A DNA stretch of 64,000 nucleotides from PCRC01 sp040384665. Lineage in GTDB: Bacteria; Pseudomonadota; Gammaproteobacteria; Burkholderiales; Burkholderiaceae_C. Made by a program: the position numbers and the translations under genes. Each line of letters starts with the position of its first letter. Positions within the stretch are counted from its first letter, which is position 1. The notes beneath the pieces are model-generated. The model had not been told where the DNA came from. It saw nothing but the letters and a program-made list of their open reading frames with translations, and ran no database searches. Below are positions 32,661-42,150 of this stretch, in pieces. The stretch covers positions 1 to 64,000 of the forward strand of contig JAZKIY010000006.1 in assembly GCA_040384665.1 (NCBI GenBank), given 5' to 3'.

Positions 32661-35420
32661 TCAAGAGGACAGAACGTCCAGCAGCTCGGTCTCTACCTCG
32701 ATCTGCGTGCGGTTTTGCTGGAGCGCTGGCCCGTCGATCAGGAAGGTGTCTTCCACCCGTTCGCCCAGGGTGGTGACCTTGGCGAGTTTGAGGTTGATGC
32801 GGTGGCGTGCCAGCACCCTGGCAATGGAGTAGAGCAGGCCGACCCGGTCGCTGGCAGACACGGTGAGCAGCCAGCTTTGGGCTTTGTCGTCGGGCCGCAG
32901 GTCGACCCGGGGAGCGATCGGGAAGCTCTTGACCCGGCGCGACACGCGGCCCTTGCCGGGCGGCGGCAGGGCGCCGCTCTGCTTGATCGTGCTTTCCAGG
33001 CCGGACTCGACCATGGCCACCAGTTCCTGGTAGTGGTCGGCCAGCGTCGGGCTGACGACCTGGAAGGTGTCGAGCGCGTAGGCGGGCGCGCCTTTCTGGG
33101 CCTGGGCGGTGTGGATCTTGGCGTCCAGGATGCTGAAGCCGGCCTGGTCAAAGTAACCGCAAATGCGCGCGAACAGGTCGGGCGTGTCGGGGGTGTAGAC
33201 CAGCACCTGCAGGCCATCGCCGGCCGACGAGCGGCGGGCCCGCACCAGCGTGATCTGCTCGGCCGGTGGCGGGGTGGCCGCGCCTCGGGCGGCAGGCACC
33301 GGCACGTGGCGTGACAGCTGGCGTGCGTGCCAGGCGATGTCGGCCGCGTCGTGGCGCATGAAGTAGCTGACGTTCAGTGTGTCCCACAGCGCCTTGTGGC
33401 CTTCGAATGGCTCGGCGTGCAGGGCCAGCAGCAGCAGGGCCTCACGTTTGCGGGCCACCACCTCGGCACCCGGGTCTGGCGCACGGCCACCCAGGGTGCG
33501 CAGGGTGTAGCGGTACAGGTCTTCCAGCAACTTGCCTTTCCAGGCGTTCCAGACCTTGGGGCTGGTGCCGCGGATGTCGGCCACGGTGAGCAGGTAGAGC
33601 GCGGTGAGGTAGCGTTCGTTGCCGACCCGCTTGGCAAAGGCGGTGATCACGTCCGGGTCGCTCAGGTCCTCTTTCTGCGCGATGCGGCTCATCGTCAGGT
33701 GCTCGCTCACCAGGAACTCGATCAGTTCGGTGTCTTCCCGACCGATGGCGTCGGTCATGCCGTGGTGGCGGCAAAAGCGCCGCACCTCGCGCGCGCCGAG
33801 CTCTGAATGGTCGCCGCCACGGCCTTTGGCAATGTCGTGGAACAACGCGGCGATGTAGAGAATCCACGGTTTGTCCCAGCCGGCAGCCAGCTGCGAGCAG
33901 AACGGGTACTCGTGGGTGTGGTCGGCAATGAAGAAGCGGCGCACGTTGCGCAGCACCATCAGGATGTGCTGGTCCACCGTGTAGACGTGGAACAGGTCGT
34001 GCTGCATCTGGCCGACGATGCCGCGGAACACCCACAAATAGCGGCCCAGCACCGAGGTCTGGTTCATCAGCCGCATCGCGTGGGTGATGCCTTCGGGCTC
34101 TTTCAGGATCGCCATGAAGGTGGCGCGGTTCGCCGGGTCGTTGCGGAACTGCGCGTTCATCACATGCCGGGCGTTGTACAGCGCCCGCAGCGTGCGCGCC
34201 GACAGACCACGCAGCCCGGCGGTGGTCTGGTGCAGCAGAAAGGTCTCGAGGATGGCGTGCGGCTCGCGCTCGTAGAGGTAATCGCTGGTCACGTCCAGCA
34301 TGCCGTCCTTGTCGGCAAAACGGGCGTTGATGGGTTGCGGCACGCGGGGCGGGGCACCGGCGTCGCTGGCCAGGCGCTCCTCGATGTTGAGCAGCAGGAT
34401 CTGGTTGAGCTGCGTCACCGCCTTGGCTGCCCAGTAGTAGCGGCGCATCAGCGCTTCGCTGGCACGGACGAAAGTGGGGCGGGCAGGGGCGGCTGGCAAC
34501 GCAGGGGCCAGATTTTCCGACAGGCCAGCCTTGGGGAAATCAGCCCCCCCCGTGGGCAGCGGCTGGGCCATGTACCCGAAGGACTTGGCCACCGCTGTCT
34601 GCAGATCGAACACCAGGCGGTCTTCGCGCCGTTCAGAAATGATGTGCAGCCGGGCGCGGATCAGGCTCAACAGCGCCTCGTTGCGTTTGATTTGCCGCGC
34701 CTCGAAGGCGGTGGCCAGGCCGTTGTGGGCCAGTTCGTCCCAGCTGTGGCCGTAGCCTGCCGCCTTGGCCACCCATAAAATCATCTGCAGGTCACGCAGG
34801 CCACCGGGCGACTCCTTGCAGTTGGGCTCCAGTGCGTAGGGGGTGTTCTCGAACTTGTTGTGGCGCTGGCGCATTTCCAGCGACTTGGCGACAAAGAAGG
34901 CCTGCGGGCTCATGGCCGTGGCGAGCTGTTCGCAGAACTGCCCGTACAGGCCCGGGTCACCCACCACCAGGCGCGACTCCAGCAGCGAGGTCTGCACCGT
35001 CACATCTTTGCTGGCTTCGCTGATGCAGTCCTTTACGGTGCGGACGCTGGAGCCGATTTCCAGCCCGGCGTCCCAGCACTGGCCAATGAAGCCTTCGATG
35101 CGGGCCTTCAGCGCCGGGGTGGTTTCGGGCGACTGGTCGTCGGGCATCAGCAGCAGCACGTCCACGTCGGAATGCGGGAACAGCTCGCCCCGGCCAAAAC
35201 CGCCCACGGCCAGCAATGCGAAAGAGGTGTCGAAGCCGGCGGTGGTCCAGAGCGCCTTCAGCGCGTCGTCGGCCAGTCGGGCCAGGCGTTGCAATGTGCG
35301 GTGGATGCCGCGGGTCGAGGCGCCGGTGGCCTCGATGGCTTCCACCAGGCGTGCCTTGTCGGCACGGTAGGCGTCGCGGAGGTTCTTCAGGTCGGCCATG
35401 TTGGCCATGTCAGCCTGCAT
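32661..35420 (-). CDS. glnD: Bifunctional [protein-PII] uridylyltransferase/uridylyl-removing enzyme
   Basis: 919 residues. The nucleotidyltransferase domain has GGFGRGEL (73-80) with Asp85 and Asp87 in HSDVDVLLL; the HD hydrolase domain has VYTVDQHIL and HDIAKGRGGDHSELG; two C-terminal ACT domains sense glutamine (VLVYTPDTPDLFARICGYFD region and LLTVSASDRVGLLYSIARVLA region). GlnD uridylylates PII proteins under nitrogen limitation and removes UMP when glutamine is high. It follows map by 21 nt on the same strand, the common proteobacterial map-glnD arrangement. Confidence 0.97.
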   Translation of the reverse strand: MQADMANMADLKNLRDAYRADKARLVEAIEATGASTRGIHRTLQRLARLADDALKALWTTAGFDTSFALLAVGGFGRGELFPHSDVDVLLLMPDDQSPETTPALKARIEGFIGQCWDAGLEIGSSVRTVKDCISEASKDVTVQTSLLESRLVVGDPGLYGQFCEQLATAMSPQAFFVAKSLEMRQRHNKFENTPYALEPNCKESPGGLRDLQMILWVAKAAGYGHSWDELAHNGLATAFEARQIKRNEALLSLIRARLHIISERREDRLVFDLQTAVAKSFGYMAQPLPTGGADFPKAGLSENLAPALPAAPARPTFVRASEALMRRYYWAAKAVTQLNQILLLNIEERLASDAGAPPRVPQPINARFADKDGMLDVTSDYLYEREPHAILETFLLHQTTAGLRGLSARTLRALYNARHVMNAQFRNDPANRATFMAILKEPEGITHAMRLMNQTSVLGRYLWVFRGIVGQMQHDLFHVYTVDQHILMVLRNVRRFFIADHTHEYPFCSQLAAGWDKPWILYIAALFHDIAKGRGGDHSELGAREVRRFCRHHGMTDAIGREDTELIEFLVSEHLTMSRIAQKEDLSDPDVITAFAKRVGNERYLTALYLLTVADIRGTSPKVWNAWKGKLLEDLYRYTLRTLGGRAPDPGAEVVARKREALLLLALHAEPFEGHKALWDTLNVSYFMRHDAADIAWHARQLSRHVPVPAARGAATPPPAEQITLVRARRSSAGDGLQVLVYTPDTPDLFARICGYFDQAGFSILDAKIHTAQAQKGAPAYALDTFQVVSPTLADHYQELVAMVESGLESTIKQSGALPPPGKGRVSRRVKSFPIAPRVDLRPDDKAQSWLLTVSASDRVGLLYSIARVLARHRINLKLAKVTTLGERVEDTFLIDGPALQQNRTQIEVETELLDVLSS

Positions 35421-35441
35421 GGCGGCGCGCTGTGGTGGCGC

Positions 35442-36266
35442 TCAGGCCGCCACAGCGGGCTGGCTGGCGGTGATGAAGGCCGGCGGCGGCGGGCTGCCGG
35501 CCGACAGCGTCAGCACCTCGTAGCCGGTCTCGGTGACGAGCACGGTGTGCTCCCACTGGGCCGACAGCGAGTGGTCTTTGGTGACGATGGTCCAGCCGTC
35601 ACCGAGCTCCTTGATGTCGCGCCGGCCGGCGTTGATCATGGGTTCGATGGTGAAGGTCATGCCGACCTTGAGCTCGTCCAGCGTGCCGGGTTTGCCATAG
35701 TGCAGCACCTGGGGCTCTTCGTGAAACACCTGGCCGATGCCATGGCCACAGAACTCGCGCACCACGCTGAAGCCGTTGCTTTCGGCAAAACGCTGGATGG
35801 CGTGGCCAATGTCGCCCAGCCGCGCGCCGGGCTTGACCTTGGCAATGCCGTGCCACATCGCGTCGTAGGTGAAAGCGCACAGGCGCTTGGCGGCAATCGA
35901 GGTGTCGCCGACGATGAACATGCGGCTGGTGTCGCCGTGCCAGCCGTTTTTGATGACGGTGACGTCGATGTTGACGATGTCGCCTTTTTTCAGCTGCTTG
36001 TCGTTCGGGATGCCGTGGCAGACCTGGTGGTTGATCGACGTGCAGATGGACTTGGGGTAGGGCGAGTAACCCGGCGGCTGGTAGTTCAGCGGCGCGGGAA
36101 TCGCGTGCTGCACGTTGACGATGTAGTCGTGCGCCAGCTTGTCGAGTTCGTTGGTCGTCACACCCGGTTTGACGTGGGGCGTGAGGTAGTCCAGAACTTC
36201 AGAAGCCAGTCGGCCCGCCACGCGCATGCCGGCAATGCCGTCCGCGTCCTTGTAGGTAGTGCTCAT
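35442..36266 (-). CDS. map: Methionine aminopeptidase, type I
   Basis: 274 residues. The pita-bread metalloprotease ligands are visible in NIDVTVIKNGWHGDTSRMF (two Asp), CGHGIGQVFHEEP (His), FTIEPMI (Glu) and WEHTVLVTE (Glu). It removes initiator methionine. The frame is open to 36371, but ATG 36266 (MSTTYKDADGIAGMRVAGR) gives the normal family start. Together with def in this window, both N-terminal methionine processing enzymes are nearby. It is upstream of and likely cotranscribed with glnD. Confidence 0.96.
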   Translation of the reverse strand: MSTTYKDADGIAGMRVAGRLASEVLDYLTPHVKPGVTTNELDKLAHDYIVNVQHAIPAPLNYQPPGYSPYPKSICTSINHQVCHGIPNDKQLKKGDIVNIDVTVIKNGWHGDTSRMFIVGDTSIAAKRLCAFTYDAMWHGIAKVKPGARLGDIGHAIQRFAESNGFSVVREFCGHGIGQVFHEEPQVLHYGKPGTLDELKVGMTFTIEPMINAGRRDIKELGDGWTIVTKDHSLSAQWEHTVLVTETGYEVLTLSAGSPPPPAFITASQPAVAA

Positions 36267-36337
36267 TTGGCAATTATCCCACCGCCCGAGTCTGTCCGTC
36301 ATGCGAGTTTGGCTGGCGGAGGGCTGTGCCGTCCCAA

Positions 36338-36385
36338 GTAAAATCGGGGATTGACGACGCCGGCAGCCCATCCAGCGCTGCCGGC
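36338..36385 (+). promoter_or_regulatory. purL -10 box and leader hairpin
   Basis: TAAAAT (36338-36343) is a candidate -10 box in the map/purL divergent gap. Downstream, GCCGGCAG (36359-36366) pairs perfectly with CTGCCGGC (36378-36385) around an 11-nt loop. The hairpin ends directly before the ATG at 36386. No PurR-like operator is recognised. Confidence 0.4.
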
Positions 36386-39300
36386 ATGTTCCCGGTAATT
36401 ACCCAGGCCACCACCGTGACCCCACACCTGACCCCGTTTGAGGGCGGCAGCGCGCTCAGCGACTTCCGCGTCCAGCAACTCCTTCCGCGCCTGCAGGCGG
36501 TTCACGACAAGATCACCGGCCTGACCGCCCGTTATGTGCACCTGGTGGCCACCGACGCGCCGCTGACCGACGCGCTGCGGCAACAACTTGCGGCGCTGCT
36601 GACCTATGGTGACCCCTACACGGGCCCGACCGATGGTGTTGCCATGGTGGTCACGCCACGCTTTGGCACCGTGTCGCCCTGGGCATCGAAAGCCACCGAC
36701 ATCGCCCACAACTGCGGGCTGGCGGTGCGCCGCGTCGAGCGCATCACCGAATACCGGGTTGTGCTGGCCTCCGGCTTGCTGCGCCAACACAGCCTGACCG
36801 ACGCCCAGCGCGACGCGGTGGCCGAGTTGCTGCACGACCGCATGACCGAAAGCGTGATGTTCGACCGCGCGCAGGCCGAGGGCCTGTTCCGCGAACTGCC
36901 CGCCGCGCCCCTGGCGCAGGTGGACGTGCTGGCCGGTGGCCGGGCGGCCTTGGTGGCCGCCAACACCGAGTTCGGCCTGGCGCTGGCCGACGACGAGATC
37001 GATTACCTCGTCAACGCCTTCACCCAGCTTGGCCGCAACCCGACCGACGTGGAGCTGATGATGTTCGCGCAGGCCAACAGCGAGCACTGCCGGCACAAGA
37101 TTTTCAACGCCGAGTTCACCATCGACGGCGTGGCGCAGACAAAAAGCCTCTTCGGCATGATCCGCCACACCCACCAGACGAACCCGCAGCACATGGTGGT
37201 GGCCTATTCGGACAACGCGTCCGTCATGGAGGGCAACCCGATCGAGCGTTTTTGGGCAAAATCGGCCACAAGCCCTAGTGAAACCTGCCAGTCTCGCTAT
37301 GAAAAAAGTAGCGCCCTGAGTCACGTGCTGATGAAGGTGGAGACCCACAACCACCCGACAGCCATCTCCCCGTTCCCCGGCGCCGCCACCGGCGCGGGCG
37401 GTGAAATCCGCGACGAAGGCGCCACCGGCCGTGGCTCGCGCCCCAAGGCGGGCTTGACCGGTTTCACCGTGTCCAAACTGTTTGACGGCACCTTCGGCAA
37501 GCCCGAGCACATCGCCAGCCCGCTGCAGATCATGACCGAGGGCCCGCTCGGCGGCGCGGCCTTCAACAACGAGTTTGGCCGGCCCAACCTGCTGGGCTAT
37601 TTCCGCGAGTACGAACAACAGGTTGGTGAGCTGCAACGCGGCTACCACAAGCCCATCATGATCGCGGGCGGTCTGGGCAGCATTGACGCGGGCCTCACCC
37701 ACAAGATCGAGTTTCCCGCCGGTTCGCTGCTGGTGCAGCTGGGCGGCCCCGGCATGCGCATCGGCATGGGCGGCAGCGCGGCCAGTTCCATGGCCACCGG
37801 CACCAACGCCGCGGCGCTGGACTTTGATTCGGTGCAGCGCGGCAACCCCGAAATCCAGCGCCGGGCGCAGGAGGTCATCAACCACTGCTGGTCGCAAGGC
37901 GCGGCCAACCCGATCCTGGCGATCCACGATGTGGGCGCCGGTGGCCTGTCCAACGCTTTTCCCGAACTGACCAACGACGCAGGCCGCGGCGCCCGCTTTG
38001 ACCTGCGGAAAGTGCCGCTGGAAGAAAGTGGCCTCTCGCCCAAAGAGATTTGGTGCAACGAGAGCCAGGAACGCTACGTGATGGCCATCGCGCCCGAGTC
38101 GCTGGCGCTGTTCACCGCGTTTTGTGAGCGCGAGCGTTGCCCGTTTGCGGTGGTGGGTGTGGCGACCGAAGAGCGGCAGCTGAAGCTGGTGGACGGTGAC
38201 GACGCACCGCCTGTGAACATGCCGATGAACGTCTTGCTCGGCAAGCCGCCGAAGATGCACCGCGACGTGAAGACCGTTGCACGCGAATTCCCGCCGATCG
38301 ACCTGACGGGCGTGGACCTGCAGCAAGCCGTCATCGGTGTGCTGAGCCAGCCCACGGTGGCGTCCAAGCGCTTCCTCATCACCATCGGCGACCGCACCGT
38401 CGGGGGCCTGAGCCACCGCGACCAGATGGTTGGCCCCTGGCAGGTGCCAGTGGCCGACTGCGCGGTGACGCTGGCCGACCACACCGGTTTTGCCGGCGAG
38501 GCCATGAGCATGGGCGAGCGCACGCCGCTGGCCGCCATCAACGCGCCGGCGTCTGGCCGCATGGCAGTGGCGGAAAGCATCACCAACCTGCTGGCCGCGC
38601 CCATCGAGCTGTCCCGCGTGAAGCTCTCCGCCAACTGGATGGCCGCCTGCGGCGAGCCTGGCGAAGACGCCGCGCTGTACGCCACGGTGAAAGCGGTGGG
38701 CATGGAGCTGTGCCCGGCGCTGGGTATTTCCATCCCGGTCGGCAAGGATTCCTTGTCCATGCGGACCCAGTGGAAGGCCGACGACGGCGCCAAAAAAGTC
38801 ACCTCGCCGGTCAGCCTGATCGTCACCGCGTTTGCCACCCTGGCCGACGTGCGTGGCACGCTCACGCCGCAGCTCGACGCCACAGAGCCCGACACCACGC
38901 TGGTGCTGGTGGACCTGGGCAAGGGCCAGAACCGCCTCGGCGGCTCGGTCTTCGCACAGACGCTGAACCAGGTCGGCGACAGCGTGCCAGACCTGGACGA
39001 CCCGCAAGACCTGGTGAACCTGGTCAACGCGGTGAATGCGCTGCGGGCCGGTGGAAAAATCCTCGCCTACCACGACCGCAGCGACGGCGGCCTGCTGGCC
39101 ACCGTCTGCGAGATGGCTTTTGCTGGGCACGTGGGCGTGGCGCTGAATGTTGATTTGCTGGTGACCGAAGGCGACGGCATTGCCGACAGCCGCATGGACA
39201 CGGGCGACGCCAAGAACTGGGCTGGCCAGATCAGCGCCCGCCGCGACGAACTGACGCTGAAAGCCCTGTTCAGCGAAGAGCTGGGCGTGGTGCTGCAGGT

Positions 39301-40405
39301 GCGCACCGCCGACCGCAACGACGTGATGCAGGTGCTGCGCACGCATGGGTTGTCCAGACACAGCCACTTCATTGGCAAAACGCGCCCGACAACGTCCACC
39401 ATCACCGCCGGCATTGGCCAGGTGCAGGTCTGGCGCGACACCAAGGCGGTGTTCACCGCCAACCTGCAGGACCTGCAGCAGGTCTGGGACAGCGTGAGCT
39501 GGAAGATCAACCAGCAACGCGACAACCCGGCCTGTGCCGACGCCGAGCATGCCGCCGTGGGCCAGCCCAACGACCCCGGCCTGCACGTGGCGCTGCGCTT
39601 CGACCCGGCCGACAACGTGGCGGCCCCGTACCTGAACCTCACCCGCCCCAAAGTGGCGGTGCTGCGCGAGCAGGGCGTGAACTCGCACGTGGAAATGGCC
39701 TATGCCTTCACCGAAGCCGGGTTCGAGGCCTACGACGTGCACATGACCGACCTGCAAACCGGCCGCGCCAGGCTGCAGGATTTCCAGGGCGTGGTCGCCT
39801 GCGGTGGGTTCAGCTACGGCGACACGCTGGGCGCGGGCATTGGCTGGGCGCGCAGCATCACTTTTAACCCGGTGTTGTCGGCGCAGTTCCAGGCCTTTTT
39901 TGGCCGCAGCGAGACCTTTGGCCTGGGCGTGTGCAACGGCTGCCAGATGTTTGCCGAACTGGCCGACATCATTCCCGGCGCGCAAGACTGGCCACGTTTC
40001 ACCACCAACCAGAGCGAGCGTTTCGAGGCGCGGTTGTCGATGGTCGAAGTGCTGCCGTCCCCCAGCTTGTTTTTCCAAGGCATGGCCGGCAGCCGCTTGC
40101 CGATTGCGGTGGCGCACGGCGAGGGCTATGCCAACTTCGCCTACCGGGGCGACGCGTCCAAAGCGATTGCTGCAATGCGTTTCACCGACAACCAGGGCGT
40201 GGCCACCGAAGCCTACCCGTTCAACCCCAACGGCAGCCCTGGCGGCCTGACGGCGGTGACCACCGCAGACGGCCGTTTCACCGCGATGATGCCGCACCCC
40301 GAACGGGTGTTCCGCAACATCCAGATGAGCTGGACTTCGGGCGACCGGGACCAGTTCAGCCCGTGGATGCAACTCTGGCGCAACGCGCGCCGCTGGGTGG
40401 GTTGA
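36386..40405 (+). CDS. purL: Phosphoribosylformylglycinamidine synthase (large, single-chain type)
   Basis: About 1339 residues: N-terminal PurS-like region, FGAM synthase core (ANSEHCRHKIFNAEF, LMKVETHNHPTAISPFPGAATGAGGEIRDE, split landmarks; DVGAGGLSNAFPEL) and a C-terminal class I glutaminase with GVNSHVEMAYAF, the catalytic Cys in GVCNGCQMF, and MPHPERVFR. It makes FGAM from FGAR, Gln and ATP. Start is uncertain between ATG 36386 and GTG 36416; an earlier GTG (36326) precedes the candidate promoter. Copy D of the repeat lies at about residues 288-310, just before LMKVETHNHPT, giving SATSPSETCQSRYEKSSAL. Confidence 0.96.
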   Translation: MFPVITQATTVTPHLTPFEGGSALSDFRVQQLLPRLQAVHDKITGLTARYVHLVATDAPLTDALRQQLAALLTYGDPYTGPTDGVAMVVTPRFGTVSPWASKATDIAHNCGLAVRRVERITEYRVVLASGLLRQHSLTDAQRDAVAELLHDRMTESVMFDRAQAEGLFRELPAAPLAQVDVLAGGRAALVAANTEFGLALADDEIDYLVNAFTQLGRNPTDVELMMFAQANSEHCRHKIFNAEFTIDGVAQTKSLFGMIRHTHQTNPQHMVVAYSDNASVMEGNPIERFWAKSATSPSETCQSRYEKSSALSHVLMKVETHNHPTAISPFPGAATGAGGEIRDEGATGRGSRPKAGLTGFTVSKLFDGTFGKPEHIASPLQIMTEGPLGGAAFNNEFGRPNLLGYFREYEQQVGELQRGYHKPIMIAGGLGSIDAGLTHKIEFPAGSLLVQLGGPGMRIGMGGSAASSMATGTNAAALDFDSVQRGNPEIQRRAQEVINHCWSQGAANPILAIHDVGAGGLSNAFPELTNDAGRGARFDLRKVPLEESGLSPKEIWCNESQERYVMAIAPESLALFTAFCERERCPFAVVGVATEERQLKLVDGDDAPPVNMPMNVLLGKPPKMHRDVKTVAREFPPIDLTGVDLQQAVIGVLSQPTVASKRFLITIGDRTVGGLSHRDQMVGPWQVPVADCAVTLADHTGFAGEAMSMGERTPLAAINAPASGRMAVAESITNLLAAPIELSRVKLSANWMAACGEPGEDAALYATVKAVGMELCPALGISIPVGKDSLSMRTQWKADDGAKKVTSPVSLIVTAFATLADVRGTLTPQLDATEPDTTLVLVDLGKGQNRLGGSVFAQTLNQVGDSVPDLDDPQDLVNLVNAVNALRAGGKILAYHDRSDGGLLATVCEMAFAGHVGVALNVDLLVTEGDGIADSRMDTGDAKNWAGQISARRDELTLKALFSEELGVVLQVRTADRNDVMQVLRTHGLSRHSHFIGKTRPTTSTITAGIGQVQVWRDTKAVFTANLQDLQQVWDSVSWKINQQRDNPACADAEHAAVGQPNDPGLHVALRFDPADNVAAPYLNLTRPKVAVLREQGVNSHVEMAYAFTEAGFEAYDVHMTDLQTGRARLQDFQGVVACGGFSYGDTLGAGIGWARSITFNPVLSAQFQAFFGRSETFGLGVCNGCQMFAELADIIPGAQDWPRFTTNQSERFEARLSMVEVLPSPSLFFQGMAGSRLPIAVAHGEGYANFAYRGDASKAIAAMRFTDNQGVATEAYPFNPNGSPGGLTAVTTADGRFTAMMPHPERVFRNIQMSWTSGDRDQFSPWMQLWRNARRWVG
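37249..37314 (+). repeat. Dispersed palindromic element, copy D (in purL)
   Basis: TTTTTGGGCAAAATCGGCC left arm, core GCCCTAGTG (37272-37280), 14-nt spacer, then CGCTAT (37295-37300) / GTAGCG (37308-37313) with a 7-nt loop GAAAAAA; one T-G pair. Matches copy E at 32 of 45 positions from the core on. It is the only sense copy read in a different frame (SPSET instead of ALVKP). Confidence 0.8.
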
Positions 40406-40409
40406 GTCG

Positions 40410-41036
40410 TCAGCGGGCGGTGAAGCCGTCCGCGCCCGAGAATGCGGCCGTGTTCTCGGGCTGGATGGCGGCCACGCGGCGGGCGCCGTCAAAGCGGCGT
40501 TGCCAGTAGGCCAGACGCATGTCCTCCAGCCGGATCACGCTGCCGGGCGTGGGGGAGTGGATGAACTTGTTGTCGCCCACGTACAGGCCCACATGGCTGT
40601 AAGACCGTTGCGAGGTGTTGTAGAACACCAGGTCACCGGGCCGCAACTCAGCATGGTCAATTTCCTGCGTGGCGGCGGCCTGCTGCTCGGCTTTGCGCGG
40701 CAGCGACAACCCGGCGGATTGTTCGAAGAGCGCGCGCACAAAACCGCTGCAGTCAAACCCTTCGTCAAAACGGTTGCCACCGCGCTGGTAAGGCACGCCC
40801 AGAAAACCCATGGCGCCAATCACCAGGTCAGACGCCTTGTTGCCCAGCATGTCGCGGGACTGTTCAATCTGGGCGTTGAGCTGCTCGATCAGGCCTTTTT
40901 CGGTCAGGAACCGGCCGAGCGGGTCGCCCGCCACCTGGGCCGGCGGCCGCTTGGGGAAAGACGACACCGGCGCAGGGGGCGGCGCGCTGGCACAGGCCGT
41001 CAGCAGACAAGCAGCAAGTAAGATGGCTATGCGCAT
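40410..41036 (-). CDS. NlpC/P60-family endopeptidase lipoprotein
   Basis: 208 residues. A lipoprotein signal (MRIAILLAACLLTACAS) has lipobox LTAC with Cys15, although LAAC (Cys10) is a second option. The C-terminal NlpC/P60 domain has the catalytic triad Cys96 in GFDCSGFVRALF, His148 in SHVGLYVG and His160 in FIHSP. Such proteins cleave the D-Glu-mDAP bond in peptidoglycan stems (MepS/MepH type). It converges on purL with a 4-nt gap and no terminator. Confidence 0.92.
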   Translation of the reverse strand: MRIAILLAACLLTACASAPPPAPVSSFPKRPPAQVAGDPLGRFLTEKGLIEQLNAQIEQSRDMLGNKASDLVIGAMGFLGVPYQRGGNRFDEGFDCSGFVRALFEQSAGLSLPRKAEQQAAATQEIDHAELRPGDLVFYNTSQRSYSHVGLYVGDNKFIHSPTPGSVIRLEDMRLAYWQRRFDGARRVAAIQPENTAAFSGADGFTAR

Positions 41037-41133
41037 CGCCGTGAGGATAGCGGCTCAGTTCCCGCCGTCAAGGTTTTTTCGCAAGAACCCGCGCCAAGTG
41101 CTTGATTCACAACATATTTAATGGAGATTTTCA

Positions 41134-42114
41134 ATGTTCAAAGCGCTCGTGCTTGAAAAGGCAGACAGCTTCACCGCGTCCATCCAATCCGTGGACGAAG
41201 CCCGCCTGCCCGCCGGCGATGTGACGGTGGCGGTCTCGCACTCCACGCTGAACTACAAGGACGGCCTGGCCATCTGCAACAAAAGCCCGGTGGTGCGCAG
41301 CTGGCCGATGGTGGCCGGTGTGGACGGTGCCGGCACGGTGCTGGAGTCCAGTCACCCAAACTGGAAAGCCGGTGACACCTTTGTCCACAACGGTTGGGGC
41401 GTGGGTGAAACCCACTGGGGTTGCCTGGCCGAGAAAGCCCGCCTGAAGGGCGACTGGCTGGTGAAGCTGCCTGCGGCCTTCACCCCACGCCAGGCCATGG
41501 CCATTGGCACGGCCGGCTACACCGCCATGTTGTGCGTGCTGGCCCTGGAAGACCACGGCGTGAAGCCGGGTGCCGGCGAGATTCTGGTGACCGGTGCCAC
41601 CGGTGGCGTGGGCAGCGTGGCCATCGCCTTGCTGGGCAAGCTGGGCTACACCGTGGTGGCGGCCACCGGCAAGGCCAGCGAAGAGGCTTATTTGAAGACC
41701 CTGGGCGCCACGGCCATCGTCGACCGGGCGGAACTGTCTGCCGCCGGCAAGCCGTTCCAGAAAGAACGCTGGGCCGGTGTGGTGGACGCGGTCGGCTCGC
41801 ACACGCTGGCCAATGCCTTGGCGCAAACCCGTTACGGCGGCGTGGTGGCGGCCTGCGGCCTGGCGCAAGGCATGGACCTGCCCACCACGGTGATGCCGTT
41901 CATCTTGCGCGGCGTCACCCTGGCTGGGGTCGACTCGGTGATGGCCCCGCTGGCCAAACGCCAGCGCGCCTGGGACCGCCTGGCCACCGACCTCGACCTC
42001 GCGCTGCTGGAGTCGATGATCGACGACGTGCCGCTGGAACAGGCGATGGCCAAGGCCCAGCAGTTGATGGACGGCAAAGTGCGTGGCCGCGTGGTGGTGC
42101 AAATCGGGGCCTGA
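41134..42114 (+). CDS. acuI: AcuI/YhdH-family NADPH quinone or acryloyl-CoA reductase
   Basis: 326 residues of the zinc-free medium-chain dehydrogenase family: MFKALVLEKADSFTASI, LNYKDGLAI, PMVAGVDGAGTV, the WGVGETHWGCLAEKA stretch typical of YhdH/AcuI, and the nucleotide-binding VTGATGGVGSVAIALLGKLGY. AcuI reduces toxic acryloyl-CoA to propionyl-CoA. A propionyl-CoA synthetase gene lies 4 kb downstream, which makes a propionate/acrylate link plausible but is not proof. A GGAG ribosome-binding site precedes the ATG. Confidence 0.87.
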   Translation: MFKALVLEKADSFTASIQSVDEARLPAGDVTVAVSHSTLNYKDGLAICNKSPVVRSWPMVAGVDGAGTVLESSHPNWKAGDTFVHNGWGVGETHWGCLAEKARLKGDWLVKLPAAFTPRQAMAIGTAGYTAMLCVLALEDHGVKPGAGEILVTGATGGVGSVAIALLGKLGYTVVAATGKASEEAYLKTLGATAIVDRAELSAAGKPFQKERWAGVVDAVGSHTLANALAQTRYGGVVAACGLAQGMDLPTTVMPFILRGVTLAGVDSVMAPLAKRQRAWDRLATDLDLALLESMIDDVPLEQAMAKAQQLMDGKVRGRVVVQIGA

Positions 42115-42150
42115 GCAGGCCTTGGGGCCCGCCGGGCCCCTGTTTTTGCC

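Noticed and set aside
36326..36385. GTG at 36326 as the purL start
   Set aside because: It lies upstream of the candidate promoter and adds residues unlike any PurL N-terminus; ATG 36386 or GTG 36416 fit better.
36299..40492. A 1397-codon open frame on the minus strand opposite purL
   Set aside because: It mirrors purL almost exactly; long antisense frames are expected in GC-rich genes with strong third-position bias. Its protein is rich in His, Arg, Gly and Val with no motif.
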